Source of the DNA: JAZDLO01 sp043801935
Lineage (GTDB): Bacteria > Actinomycetota > Thermoleophilia > RBG-16-64-13
Direction of reading: 5' to 3'
Assembly: GCA_043801935.1 (NCBI GenBank)
Contig: JAZDLO010000058.1
Location: 1 to 64,000 of the forward strand
Length of the DNA stretch: 64,000 bases
Below are positions 48,096 to 56,716 of this stretch, in pieces. Numbering within the stretch: position 1 is the stretch's first letter; the number at the start of each line of letters is the position of its first letter. Under the pieces are notes generated by a model, which was not told the DNA's origin, made no database searches, and saw only the letters and a list, made by a program, of their open reading frames with translations. Position numbers and translations under genes: made by a program.

Positions 48096-50711
48096 GTGGC
48101 AGCTGACAAAGGCAACGAAAAGACGGTCATCAAAGCCCTCGGCCTGAGCGGGGGTATCTTTGGGGCCGCGCCCTGTGCCGTGGACGTGAAAGACGGACGG
48201 ATAATCAGGGTCAGGCCGCTGCATTATGACTCCAAGTACGATTCCAGCGAATTCAATGCCTGGAAGATCGAAAAGGACGGAAAGACTCTGAAACCGCTGA
48301 TGAAGGCGGTCCCTTCTCCGTTCAGCCTGGCTTACAAGAAGAGAGCCTATTCCCCCAACCGGGTGAAGTATCCGCTGAAGAGGGTCGATTGGGACCCCAA
48401 CGGCGAGCGCAACCCGCAGAACCGGGGCAAGAGCAAGTTCGTCAGGATCTCCTGGGACGAAGCTACCGATCTCATCGCCGGCGAGATCAGAAGAGTGCAT
48501 AAAGAATATGGACCGCTGGGCATCCTGGTCCAGGGCGACGGGCACGGGGAATGCAAGATGGTCCATGCGCCGCACGGCTGCCCGACACTGCTCCTCGACA
48601 AGATGGGGGGGTTCACCCAGCAGGTCAGGAACCCGGACAGCTGGGAAGGGTGGTACTGGGGGGCCAAACACGTGTGGGGATCTGGTCTGATCGGCATGAT
48701 GGCCCCCGCGGACAACATCGTGAAGGACATCTGCGAGAACAGCGACATGGTGGTGGTCTGGGGAGGCGACCCGGAGACGACACCCTGGGGATTCAGGGGG
48801 CAGTTCGCCAGTCGCCTCTGTTTTTTCTGGTCGGAGATCGGGATCAAACAAGTCTATATCTGTCCCGACCTGAATTACGCCGCAGCCATTCACGCCGACA
48901 AATGGATCCCGATCCTCCCCAACACCGATGCTGCCCTTCAGCTGGCCATCATCTACATGTGGATCAAGGAGGGGACGTACGACAAAGAGTATGTCGAGAC
49001 CCATACCGTCGGTTTTGACAAAGTCAGAGCCTATGTCATGGGGGATGAGGATGGAGTTCCCAAGACGCCGGAGTGGGCTTCCGAGAAGTGCGGGGTTCCG
49101 GAGTGGACCATCAAGGCCCTGGCACGGGATTGGGCGAAGAAGATCGTCACGATAGGTCACTACTTCGGAGGGGGCATGGCCCGGGGGCCCTGGTCCCACG
49201 AGCCGGCGCGCTTGGAAGTGATCCTGCTGGGGATGCAGGGATTGGGCAAACCGGGTGTCCACCAGGCCCAGATCGCGTACCAAGGGATGCCCAGAAACAT
49301 CATGGCCCGCGGCACCGGCCATATGGGGATGTTCCAGAATCTCGTGAACTCGCCTGCGGGGGACCGGTTGCTAAAGCCCCACAAGACCACGCCCACCGCC
49401 TGGGGCAAGCAGCTCCTCCCCAAGACCCTGATCGAGGAAGGCATCAAGAAGCCGCCGGTCCATTTCTGGGGGACCGGAGGTCACGAGGTGCCGACGACGG
49501 ATCAGTTCGTCAAGTACACCTATCCGATCCCGAAGGAAGACGGCGGGACGGAGATACACATGATCTGGACCGACACTCCTTGCCGCACCACCTGCTGGAA
49601 CTGCGGCAACGATGTCGCCGATACCATGAGGCATCCGAAGATCGAGTGCATCGTGGCCCAGCACCCCTGGCTGGAGAACGACGCGCTGTTCTCCGACATC
49701 ATCCTGCCGACCAACACCACTCTGGAGGTGGACGACATCTCCCCCTGCATCAGGGATGGAGATAGCTTCCAGAGCGTGTTGCTCATGAACCGGGCGATCA
49801 ACCCCATCGGCGAATCCAAGAGCGACTACGAGGCGGTCTTGGAGGTCGCCAAAAAGCTCGGCAAGTACGACGATGTCACCGAGGGCATGACGAATGAGGA
49901 ACTGGTCAGGGCGGTCTTCGACGGTCTGGGGTTCGATGAACACATCAGCTGGGAGGAATTCCAGGAAAAGGGCTACTGGGTGATCCCCGTGGATCCGGAA
50001 TGGGAGAAGATCCCGGCAGGCCTCTACGGATTCTACGAGGATCCCGAAGCCAACCCGTTGCCCACGCCTACCGGAAAGCTCGAGTTCTATTCCGAGAGCC
50101 TTGCCCAGAACTTCCCCACCGACAACGAGAGACCGCCTATCCCCAAATGGATCGAGAAGAGCATCACCCATGACGAGAGGATCACGAGCAAGCGGGCGGC
50201 CGTCTATCCTCTGCTCCTCATGTCCAACCACGGGAGATGGAGGGTCCACGCCCAATGTGACGACATCCCCTGGACCCGAGAGGCTCCGACCTGCAAGGTC
50301 AAAGGCTTCGACGGCTACATGTACGAGCCTTGCTGGATGAACCCGAAGGACGCTGAGGCGAGGGGCATCAAGCACGGCGACATCGTCAAGGTGTTCAACG
50401 AGAGGGGCGGCGTTCTCTGCGGCGCGCTGGTGTTCGAAAGGATCCGGCCCGGCGTGATCTCCATCGACCACGGAGCCAGGGCGGACTTCATCATTCCCGC
50501 CAAGCTGGACCGCGGGGGCGCGATCAACACCATCACTCCAGAGGGGCTGACTTCCAAGCATTGTGGCGGGCAGGCGACCAGCGGGTTCTTGGCTGAAGTG
50601 GAGCGAGTCTCCCTGAAGCAGATGGACGAATGGATGACAGATCATCCGGAGGCGTTCGAGAGGGAGTACGATCCGGCCTCGGGACTACGCTTCAACGCCT
50701 GGGTCGAGTGA
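48096..50711 (+). CDS. Transhydroxylase-like molybdopterin alpha subunit 4 (no beta nearby)
   Basis: An 871-aa protein most like the alpha at 15447: YPLKRVDWDPNGERNPQN, QGDGHGECKMVHAPHG, NPDSWEGWYWGAKHVWG and HAQCDDIPWTREAP, ending PEAFEREYDPASG. The conserved His and Asp-Ser pair are present. It lacks a Tat signal and any N-terminal cluster. No beta subunit gene follows; the next gene is a TetR regulator. It must borrow the four-cluster beta at 18089, use an unlinked beta, or work without one as a non-redox hydratase-like enzyme. GTG start after AAGAAGGGG. Co-directional with both OYE-like genes, likely one operon. Confidence 0.85.
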   Translation: MAADKGNEKTVIKALGLSGGIFGAAPCAVDVKDGRIIRVRPLHYDSKYDSSEFNAWKIEKDGKTLKPLMKAVPSPFSLAYKKRAYSPNRVKYPLKRVDWDPNGERNPQNRGKSKFVRISWDEATDLIAGEIRRVHKEYGPLGILVQGDGHGECKMVHAPHGCPTLLLDKMGGFTQQVRNPDSWEGWYWGAKHVWGSGLIGMMAPADNIVKDICENSDMVVVWGGDPETTPWGFRGQFASRLCFFWSEIGIKQVYICPDLNYAAAIHADKWIPILPNTDAALQLAIIYMWIKEGTYDKEYVETHTVGFDKVRAYVMGDEDGVPKTPEWASEKCGVPEWTIKALARDWAKKIVTIGHYFGGGMARGPWSHEPARLEVILLGMQGLGKPGVHQAQIAYQGMPRNIMARGTGHMGMFQNLVNSPAGDRLLKPHKTTPTAWGKQLLPKTLIEEGIKKPPVHFWGTGGHEVPTTDQFVKYTYPIPKEDGGTEIHMIWTDTPCRTTCWNCGNDVADTMRHPKIECIVAQHPWLENDALFSDIILPTNTTLEVDDISPCIRDGDSFQSVLLMNRAINPIGESKSDYEAVLEVAKKLGKYDDVTEGMTNEELVRAVFDGLGFDEHISWEEFQEKGYWVIPVDPEWEKIPAGLYGFYEDPEANPLPTPTGKLEFYSESLAQNFPTDNERPPIPKWIEKSITHDERITSKRAAVYPLLLMSNHGRWRVHAQCDDIPWTREAPTCKVKGFDGYMYEPCWMNPKDAEARGIKHGDIVKVFNERGGVLCGALVFERIRPGVISIDHGARADFIIPAKLDRGGAINTITPEGLTSKHCGGQATSGFLAEVERVSLKQMDEWMTDHPEAFEREYDPASGLRFNAWVE

Positions 50712-50760
50712 GATAGGCGACCGCTAGGGACACTCGGCCTCGCGGAGAAGGAGGGTGCCG

Positions 50761-51348
50761 ATGGCGCGGATGACGGCGGCGGAGCGTAAGGCTCAGATAA
50801 TCGAAGTGGTGCTGGGCCTCGTGAACAAGCACGGAGTGCAGGGCACCACGACTGCTCGTATCGCGGCCGCGGCCGGAGTGACCGAGCCGACCCTCTATAA
50901 GTACTTCGACAATCGGCGGGAGATGCTCCTCGCCGCCCTCGACGTGGTTTTCGACCGAGCCGAGGAAGTGGTCAGGTCTTCCGACGAAAGCGATGCCGTC
51001 GAACGCCTCCGCAGGATCGGCCAATATCACACCCGAGAGACCAATGCGAAAAGGCTCGGGTTCGTCAATCCCCTCTTCGAGTTCATGGTGGCTCCTCCCG
51101 AGACAGGCCTGCGCGACAGGGTCAGGAGCCGAAATCTGGTCGTCATAAACGAGCTTGCTGCCATCGTCCAAGAGGGTAAGGCCCAGGGGCGCATCCGCCC
51201 GGACGTGGATGCCAAGCGCGTAGCCTGGCGGATAATGGGTTTCTACTGGTTCGAGGATGTCTCGTCCCTCATGGATCTCTCCGAAGTCGTGACAGAGGGT
51301 ATGTCGGAAGAGATGTTCGAGCGCATCATCGCCGATATCCGAGCCTAG
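50761..51348 (+). CDS. TetR-family transcriptional regulator
   Basis: A 195-aa TetR protein. The helix-turn-helix is at residues 5-50 (QIIEVVLGLVNKHGVQGTTT, RIAAAAGVTEPTLYKYFDNR), followed by an all-helical ligand domain. Start ATG 50761 after AAGGAGG; GTG 50755 is an alternative too close to that site. It separates the OYE/alpha unit from the binding-protein gene at 51476, whose promoter lies in the gap, so local repression is likely. Ligand unknown. Confidence 0.87.
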   Translation: MARMTAAERKAQIIEVVLGLVNKHGVQGTTTARIAAAAGVTEPTLYKYFDNRREMLLAALDVVFDRAEEVVRSSDESDAVERLRRIGQYHTRETNAKRLGFVNPLFEFMVAPPETGLRDRVRSRNLVVINELAAIVQEGKAQGRIRPDVDAKRVAWRIMGFYWFEDVSSLMDLSEVVTEGMSEEMFERIIADIRA

Positions 51349-51387
51349 GACCGAGACTATCGTGATCCTGGGCTGATGCGGCCCTGA

Positions 51388-51416
51388 TTGACACGTAGTC
51401 CCCATCATGTTACAAG
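51388..51416 (+). promoter_or_regulatory. Candidate sigma-70-type promoter for binding protein 3
   Basis: TTGACA (51388-51393), 17 nt, TACAAG (51411-51416), 60 nt before the GTG start. The -35 is perfect, the -10 matches four of six positions. Upstream at 51355 a GACTAT...TG stretch faintly resembles the starts of the other elements. Confidence 0.45.
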
Positions 51417-51475
51417 GATAGTCTGCGCTAACTTGGAGCGCTCGTCAGATCGGGAATCGTGAAAGGGGAGGGGCA

Positions 51476-52960
51476 GTGCAAGAAGAGGAACGGGAATCCC
51501 AGGTTGAGGGTCTCGCTTCGCTCGCCGGCAAGTCTGTTTCACGGCGTGATTTCCTGAAGATGGCCGGCGTGGCCGGGGCGGCTGTCGGCGTGGGTGGCGG
51601 GCTGGCCGCCTTCATCGCCGGTTGCGGCGAGGAGACGACCACGACCACGGGCGGGGTCACGACAACCGGCGCTACCACGGCCACGACCGCCGGCTCGACG
51701 ACCACCGTTGCCGCCGGGCCCGAGATGGGCAGGGAGATCAAGTTCGGTTGCGTCTCTCCCCTCACCGGCCCCGCGTCGGCCTTTGGCATCCCCGACAAAT
51801 GGATCCTGGACGAGTGGTTGGCTGCCGCCGGTGACGGGCTGGTCTTCGGCGACGGCATGAAGCACCCGATCAAGATCGAGATGCGGGATAGCCAGTCGGA
51901 TACCAACCGTGCAGCGCAGGTGGCTGGCGACCTCATCCAGAACGACAAGATCGACATGATGATGGTGTCTTCCAGCCCAGACACGGTCAACCCGGTGGCC
52001 GACCAGTGCGAGGCCCTGAGTATGCCGTGTCTGTCGAGCGACTGCCCCATGGAGCCGTACTACTTCGGCCGCGGTGCCACTCCCGACAAGCCGTTCAAGT
52101 GGACCTATCTGCTCTTCTGGGGGAACTACGAGCTCATGGAGGCCGCCAAGGTAGTCCTACCGCAGCTGCCTAACAATAAGGTGGTCGGCGGCGTATGGTC
52201 CAACGAGGTCGACGGCGAGGCTCGGCGGCAGGCCCTCACGCCGTTCTTCGAGGAGAACGGCTACACAGTGGTAGACGGCGGGCCATACCAGCCTGGTCAA
52301 GAGGACTACTCCTCCATGATCAACAACTTCAAGAAGGGCGGCGTGGAGATCGTCAGCTTCCTCGGTGTCCCGCCTGACATGGCCAACTTCTGGAAGCAGT
52401 GCCTCCAGCAAGGGTTCAATCCGGTTATTGCGGATATGGCCAAAGCCACGTTGTTCCCAACGGCGATGGAAGCCCTCGGAAACACAGGTTTCGGCATGAT
52501 CGCCTGGTCATGGTGGCATCCGACCCTCCCGTGGAAGTCCTCCCTCACCGGCGAGGATTGCGCGACTATCGCCACCCGCTTCGAAAAGGACACCGGCCAG
52601 CAGTGGACGCAACCGCTGTTGCACTACGTCACCTTCGAGTGGGCCGTGGACGTGTACAAGCGGGTCACCAACATCGACGACAAAGAAGAGATCATGAAGG
52701 TCGTGGCCTCGAGCAAGATGGCGGACTCGATGGCCGGGGCGTTCGACTTCACCTCCCCGGTGGCGCCTAACAGCCGGCATATCGTGCCGAACGTCTACGG
52801 TACTCCGTGTTACTACGGGCAGTGGCTGGCGGCGACCAAGCAGTACCCATGGGACGTCCAGCAGTGGACGTACGACTTGGTCCCCGTCGACAACACCATG
52901 TGCCCGGAACTCGCCATACAGAGCAAGCTGCAGCCCATCGACTACGCCTCCATGACTTAA
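51476..52960 (+). CDS. Branched-chain-amino-acid-type ABC substrate-binding lipoprotein 3
   Basis: A 494-aa protein with SRRDFLKMAG (Arg23-Arg24), lipobox FIAGC (Cys50) and a Thr-rich linker (TTTTTGGVTTTGATTATTAG). Binding domain landmarks are IKFGCVSPLTGPASAFGIPD, MRDSQSDTNRAAQVAGDLI and PPDMANFWKQCLQQGFNP. It is the third member of the family in this window and closer to the 6796 copy in this region (PDTVNPVAD versus PDTVNPAAD). GTG start after GGGGAGGGG. Preceded by a TetR gene and followed by a MoaD-like gene and a molybdoenzyme; again no permease or ATPase follows. Confidence 0.9.
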   Translation: MQEEERESQVEGLASLAGKSVSRRDFLKMAGVAGAAVGVGGGLAAFIAGCGEETTTTTGGVTTTGATTATTAGSTTTVAAGPEMGREIKFGCVSPLTGPASAFGIPDKWILDEWLAAAGDGLVFGDGMKHPIKIEMRDSQSDTNRAAQVAGDLIQNDKIDMMMVSSSPDTVNPVADQCEALSMPCLSSDCPMEPYYFGRGATPDKPFKWTYLLFWGNYELMEAAKVVLPQLPNNKVVGGVWSNEVDGEARRQALTPFFEENGYTVVDGGPYQPGQEDYSSMINNFKKGGVEIVSFLGVPPDMANFWKQCLQQGFNPVIADMAKATLFPTAMEALGNTGFGMIAWSWWHPTLPWKSSLTGEDCATIATRFEKDTGQQWTQPLLHYVTFEWAVDVYKRVTNIDDKEEIMKVVASSKMADSMAGAFDFTSPVAPNSRHIVPNVYGTPCYYGQWLAATKQYPWDVQQWTYDLVPVDNTMCPELAIQSKLQPIDYASMT

Positions 52961-53072
52961 CTCAACTCGACTACGACGTGAAGGTCATCGCCAACACTAC
53001 GGCTTCCCCGATCGAAATGCAGGGCTCGCTGGAGCCGCAGGCCCAAGGTTGTGGCAGGCTGTGCAACCGGTC

Positions 53073-53360
53073 GTGGTGAACGTCGAGCTGTACGGGATCG
53101 TACGGGATCTGGTCAAGGATAGGAACGTGGAGGTCTGCCTTCCTGACCGGGAAGGCGCCTCGTACGGAGACGTGTTGGAGAACCTGGCGGAGCGGTACGG
53201 CCCTGCTTTTCGGGACCGGCTGTTCGGTAGCCAGGGCCTCCTGAGTTATGTGAAGGTCTATGCCGGTGGGAAGCCGGTCGAGGAGCTGGACCAGGCTCTG
53301 CCGGTCGGAGACGACCCGGCGGTGCGGATCATCGTCTTTGCGGCCGCGGGCGGCGGCTAG
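53073..53360 (+). CDS. MoaD/ThiS-family sulfur carrier 2
   Basis: A roughly 95-aa beta-grasp protein, VVNVELYGIVRDLVKDRN ... IIVFAAAGGG, ending in glycines as required for a sulfur carrier. The start is uncertain: GTG 53073 and 53076 give the canonical N-terminus, with no good ribosome-binding site; TTG 53049 is possible. It precedes the NrfD-type molybdoenzyme by 88 nt, parallel to the AOR-MoaD pair at 40722-42850, suggesting enzyme-dedicated molybdopterin sulfuration. Confidence 0.75.
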   Translation: MVNVELYGIVRDLVKDRNVEVCLPDREGASYGDVLENLAERYGPAFRDRLFGSQGLLSYVKVYAGGKPVEELDQALPVGDDPAVRIIVFAAAGGG

Positions 53361-53364
53361 AGTC

Positions 53365-53407
53365 GGTCCCGGAGTTCTGGGTCGTTTCGGCCCGGAGCTC
53401 CGGGACC
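53365..53407 (+). other. Long perfect-stem hairpin between moaD-like gene and molybdoenzyme
   Basis: GGTCCCGGAG/CTCCGGGACC gives a 10-bp perfect outer stem enclosing GGGTCG/CGGCCC. No T-tract follows. It may attenuate or protect the transcript between the small carrier gene and the large catalytic gene. Confidence 0.6.
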
Positions 53408-53448
53408 GGCGTCATTAGTCAGCGACTTGGCGACACGGAGTGAATCAT

Positions 53449-56034
53449 ATGAAAGATACGAAAACCGAGCGCGCTCACGAAGATGTGTGGATCCCCACTG
53501 TCTGTGCAAATTGCTTCTCGTTCTGCCCGATCAAGGCCCATCGCGTCGACGGAGTGATCACCAAGATCGAGGGTAACCCCGATGACCCCCTCACCCAGGG
53601 ACGCATCTGTGCGCGGGGCTTGAGTGGGATCAACATCCTCTACGATCCCAACCGGCTCGATTATCCGATGAAGCGGACCAACCCGGAGAAGGGTCGAGGG
53701 ATCGATCCCAAGTGGGAGCGTATCAGTTGGGACGAGGCGCTCGAGACGATCGCCGAGAAGCTGAAAGAAGTCCACGAAGACGATCCTCGCAAGCTGGTCG
53801 CGAGCTTCGGAGTGAACGGCGGGCCGCAGTCTTACACGCTGGAGGCCTTCGCGGTGGCGTACGGCACCCCCAACATCTTTGTGGGCGGCGCTGGGAACCA
53901 CTGCGCGAGCGGTAAGCACTTTATCGGAGGTCTGACACACGCAGCTTGGGTGTCGCAGCCCGACTACAACTACTGCAACTACTTCCTCAACTTCGGCGTG
54001 CCGGTCGGTACCGGCGCCTACTATGGGGTGAACACGACCGTCCGCAAGATGGCGGAAGCCCGGGCCCGGGGCATGAAGCACGTGGTCCTCGACCCGTGGA
54101 TGGGCATGCCGGCGCAGAGCGCGGACGAATGGATCCCGATCATCCCGGGCACGGATGCGGCCGTGGCTCTGGCCATGGTCAACCTGCTTCTGAACGAGTA
54201 CGGGGTCTTTGACCACGAGTATCTGGAGCATGAGACCAACGGTCCCTACCTTGTCGGCGACGACGGCCACTACGTGCGCGATGCCGATGGTAAGCCGCAG
54301 ATGTGGGACTCGGTCGAGCGCCTGCCCAAAGCCTACGACGCCGACTTTCAACGGGTGGCGCTGGAGGTGGACGAGGTCGTCGAGGGACGGCGCGTCCGCA
54401 GCGCTTTCGGCGTCATCAAAGACCACGTCAAGAAGTACACCCCGGAGATGGCCGCCGACATCAGCGACGTGTCGGTAAAGACCATACGCCGGGTGGCACG
54501 CGAGTTTGGCGAGGCCGCCCGCATCGGCGACACGATCGTCCTAGAAGGGCACGAGCTTCCCTTCCGTCCGGTGGCCCTGGCCTACTTCAAAGGCCCACAG
54601 GCGCACCGGCATTCAGCCCTCATCTCCACTGCCCTGGAACTGCTCAGCGCAGTGGTCGGGGTCCGCGCGGTCCCGGGGAGCTACGTCGGGATCAACGCCC
54701 GCTCGGTCGGTCACCCCGAGACCGGCTTTCCCAAATGGTCGCCCACGGATGGCCCAGACGGGCTGCTCGTCACCGGCAGATGGGTGGTGCCGCCCTCGCA
54801 GCCATGGCCGCCCGTCTATCCCAAGAAGCCCATGGACCTGGGCCTTGCTCAGCTCATCCCGCCCTCCCACGGGAATACGCCTATGCTCCCGCTGGTCGCC
54901 CAGGATCCGGAGAAGTACGGGATCGACTACAAGCCCGCCGTCCACCTGATGCTGTCCACCAACTTCGCCATGAGCCTGTCCGACCCGGAGAAGGTGGAGG
55001 GGTTCTTCAAGGAGGTGTTCACGGTCAACTTCAACATCTTCATGGACGAATCGGCGGAGTTGTCCGACATCGTCCTCCCCGACGCCAGCTACCTGGAGCG
55101 GCTGGACATCAACGCCGACTGGATGGCCAACGGGTGCGCCACCGACTCCTGGTCGTATCCGCTACGCCAACCGGCCATCGAGCCCGTAGCCGAGCGGCGG
55201 CCTGCGACCAAAGTCCTCCTCGAACTGGCGGAACGGATCGGACTGACCCCGGACATGAACGCAGTCATGAACGTCTCTCTCGGGTTCCGGGGACCACACC
55301 TGCTCGAATCGGACAAGAGCTACACGGCCGAAGAGCTGGTCGACCGGCGCTACAAGTCCTGGTTCGGGGACAAGTTCGACCTGGAGTGGATGAAGGCCAA
55401 CGGCATCCTCGTCTGGCCCAAGAAGGCCGAGGAGGTCTATTGGCACCCCTTCGTGAAGACGCGCATCCCTATCTACTTCGAGCACTTCCTCACGTTCAAG
55501 GAGATGCTCCAGGATATCCAGAAGGAGACCGGTCTGTTCCCGGATCTCGATCTGGAGGACTACCAGCCGTTCCCGGACTGGCGCCCTTGCACGTCTCACA
55601 CCGAGTCCCGGCCCGAGTTCGATCTGACGGCCATCTACTTCCGGGTGCCCTTCCAGTCCTTCACCATGACGGGCAACAACGCCTGGCTCGATGAAGTGTC
55701 GGCCATCGACACCTACGCAAACACGCTTAACATCAACGCCGCCACGGCCGCCAAGAAAGGTATCAAGGACGGTGACTGGATCGAGCTCGAGTCTGCCGCC
55801 AACGGTAATACCGTACGGGGACGGGCCCGGCTGACTCAGGGGGTGCACCCGGCGGTGATCGCCATGTCCGGTCACGGGGGGCACTGGGCCAAAGGGCTGC
55901 CCCTGGCGAGCAAGCCGGGTAAGGGCATAAACTTCAATCGTCTTCTCAAGCAGGACTTCGAGCACATGGACACCCTCTCCTTGAACCTCGACCTCTGTGT
56001 GAAGGTCAAGGCGACAAAGGTGGCGGGGCCTTAG
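53449..56034 (+). CDS. Molybdopterin oxidoreductase catalytic subunit (NrfD-linked, no Tat signal)
   Basis: An 861-aa DMSO-reductase-family catalytic subunit. An N-terminal 4Fe-4S motif is present (CANCFSFCPIK with CARG 27 residues on), unlike in the five transhydroxylase-like alphas. The likely metal ligand is Cys in GAGNHCASGKHF. Later landmarks are DESAELSDIVLPDASYLERL and the C-terminal ATAAKKGIKDGDWIELES. The N-terminus (MKDTKTERAHEDVW) lacks an RR signal, so the enzyme should face the cytoplasm although it has ferredoxin and membrane partners. Relatives include polysulfide/thiosulfate reductases and gut catechol dehydroxylases; the latter would fit the island but is an inference. ATG 53449 is preceded by GGAG. 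Confidence 0.85.
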   Translation: MKDTKTERAHEDVWIPTVCANCFSFCPIKAHRVDGVITKIEGNPDDPLTQGRICARGLSGINILYDPNRLDYPMKRTNPEKGRGIDPKWERISWDEALETIAEKLKEVHEDDPRKLVASFGVNGGPQSYTLEAFAVAYGTPNIFVGGAGNHCASGKHFIGGLTHAAWVSQPDYNYCNYFLNFGVPVGTGAYYGVNTTVRKMAEARARGMKHVVLDPWMGMPAQSADEWIPIIPGTDAAVALAMVNLLLNEYGVFDHEYLEHETNGPYLVGDDGHYVRDADGKPQMWDSVERLPKAYDADFQRVALEVDEVVEGRRVRSAFGVIKDHVKKYTPEMAADISDVSVKTIRRVAREFGEAARIGDTIVLEGHELPFRPVALAYFKGPQAHRHSALISTALELLSAVVGVRAVPGSYVGINARSVGHPETGFPKWSPTDGPDGLLVTGRWVVPPSQPWPPVYPKKPMDLGLAQLIPPSHGNTPMLPLVAQDPEKYGIDYKPAVHLMLSTNFAMSLSDPEKVEGFFKEVFTVNFNIFMDESAELSDIVLPDASYLERLDINADWMANGCATDSWSYPLRQPAIEPVAERRPATKVLLELAERIGLTPDMNAVMNVSLGFRGPHLLESDKSYTAEELVDRRYKSWFGDKFDLEWMKANGILVWPKKAEEVYWHPFVKTRIPIYFEHFLTFKEMLQDIQKETGLFPDLDLEDYQPFPDWRPCTSHTESRPEFDLTAIYFRVPFQSFTMTGNNAWLDEVSAIDTYANTLNINAATAAKKGIKDGDWIELESAANGNTVRGRARLTQGVHPAVIAMSGHGGHWAKGLPLASKPGKGINFNRLLKQDFEHMDTLSLNLDLCVKVKATKVAGP

Positions 56035-56083
56035 GGGAACGGCTCGACCGCGCCGGCCTCGTGGAAAGGAGACAAGGGCTCTC

Positions 56084-56716
56084 ATGCGTTATGGAATGGT
56101 GATAGATCTCAAACGGTGCATCAGCTGCTATGCGTGTCAGGTAGCCTGCAAATCGGAGAACGCCACTCCGCCGGGTGTGCTCTACGCCTGGGCGTTCAGG
56201 ATGGAAGAGGGCGAATACCCGAATACCCGGCAGGTCTACTTGCCCATGCTCTGCAATCACTGCGACGAGCCCAGCTGCGTCGACGTCTGCCCCACTGGGG
56301 CCACCTACAAGCGGGATGAGGACGGCATCGTCGTGATCGATGCGGGCAAATGTGTGGGCTGCCGAGCCTGTATGACCGCCTGTCCGTATCATGCCCGCTA
56401 CTATCTGGACCAGATCCGGAATTATTACCCCGGCCAAGGTCTCACCCCCTATGAAGAGGTGGGATACGAGAGGCACAACGCGGGCACCGTCGAGAAGTGT
56501 AACTTCTGCGTCGAGCGGTTGGAGCGGGGGGAGGAGCCGGCCTGCGTGGCCAACTGCCCTGCCGTCGCCCGCATATTCGGTGACTTTGACGATCCCGACA
56601 GCGAAGTGAGCATACTGGTGAGCCGGGACGCCGGGTTCCAACTGCTGCCCGACTTGGGCAACGATCCTTCGGTCTACTATCTACCTGCCGAGAGGCCGGC
56701 CAAGGAGTCGCGATGA
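56084..56716 (+). CDS. Four-cluster ferredoxin-type electron-transfer subunit (PsrB/NrfC/DmsB-like)
   Basis: A 210-aa subunit with four complete 4Fe-4S motifs: CISCYACQVACK, CNHCDEPSCVDVCP, CVGCRACMTACP and CNFCVERLERG...CVANCP. It lacks the transthyretin-like domain of the transhydroxylase betas. It connects the molybdoenzyme at 53449 to the NrfD-like anchor, whose start codon overlaps its stop by 4 nt. No Tat signal, in line with a cytoplasmic complex. Confidence 0.9.
   Translation: MRYGMVIDLKRCISCYACQVACKSENATPPGVLYAWAFRMEEGEYPNTRQVYLPMLCNHCDEPSCVDVCPTGATYKRDEDGIVVIDAGKCVGCRACMTACPYHARYYLDQIRNYYPGQGLTPYEEVGYERHNAGTVEKCNFCVERLERGEEPACVANCPAVARIFGDFDDPDSEVSILVSRDAGFQLLPDLGNDPSVYYLPAERPAKESR

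Noticed and set aside
54303..55694. 463-codon plus-strand frame inside the NrfD-type molybdoenzyme
   Set aside because: Out-of-frame shadow with an Arg/Pro-rich translation; the main frame has clear molybdopterin motifs.
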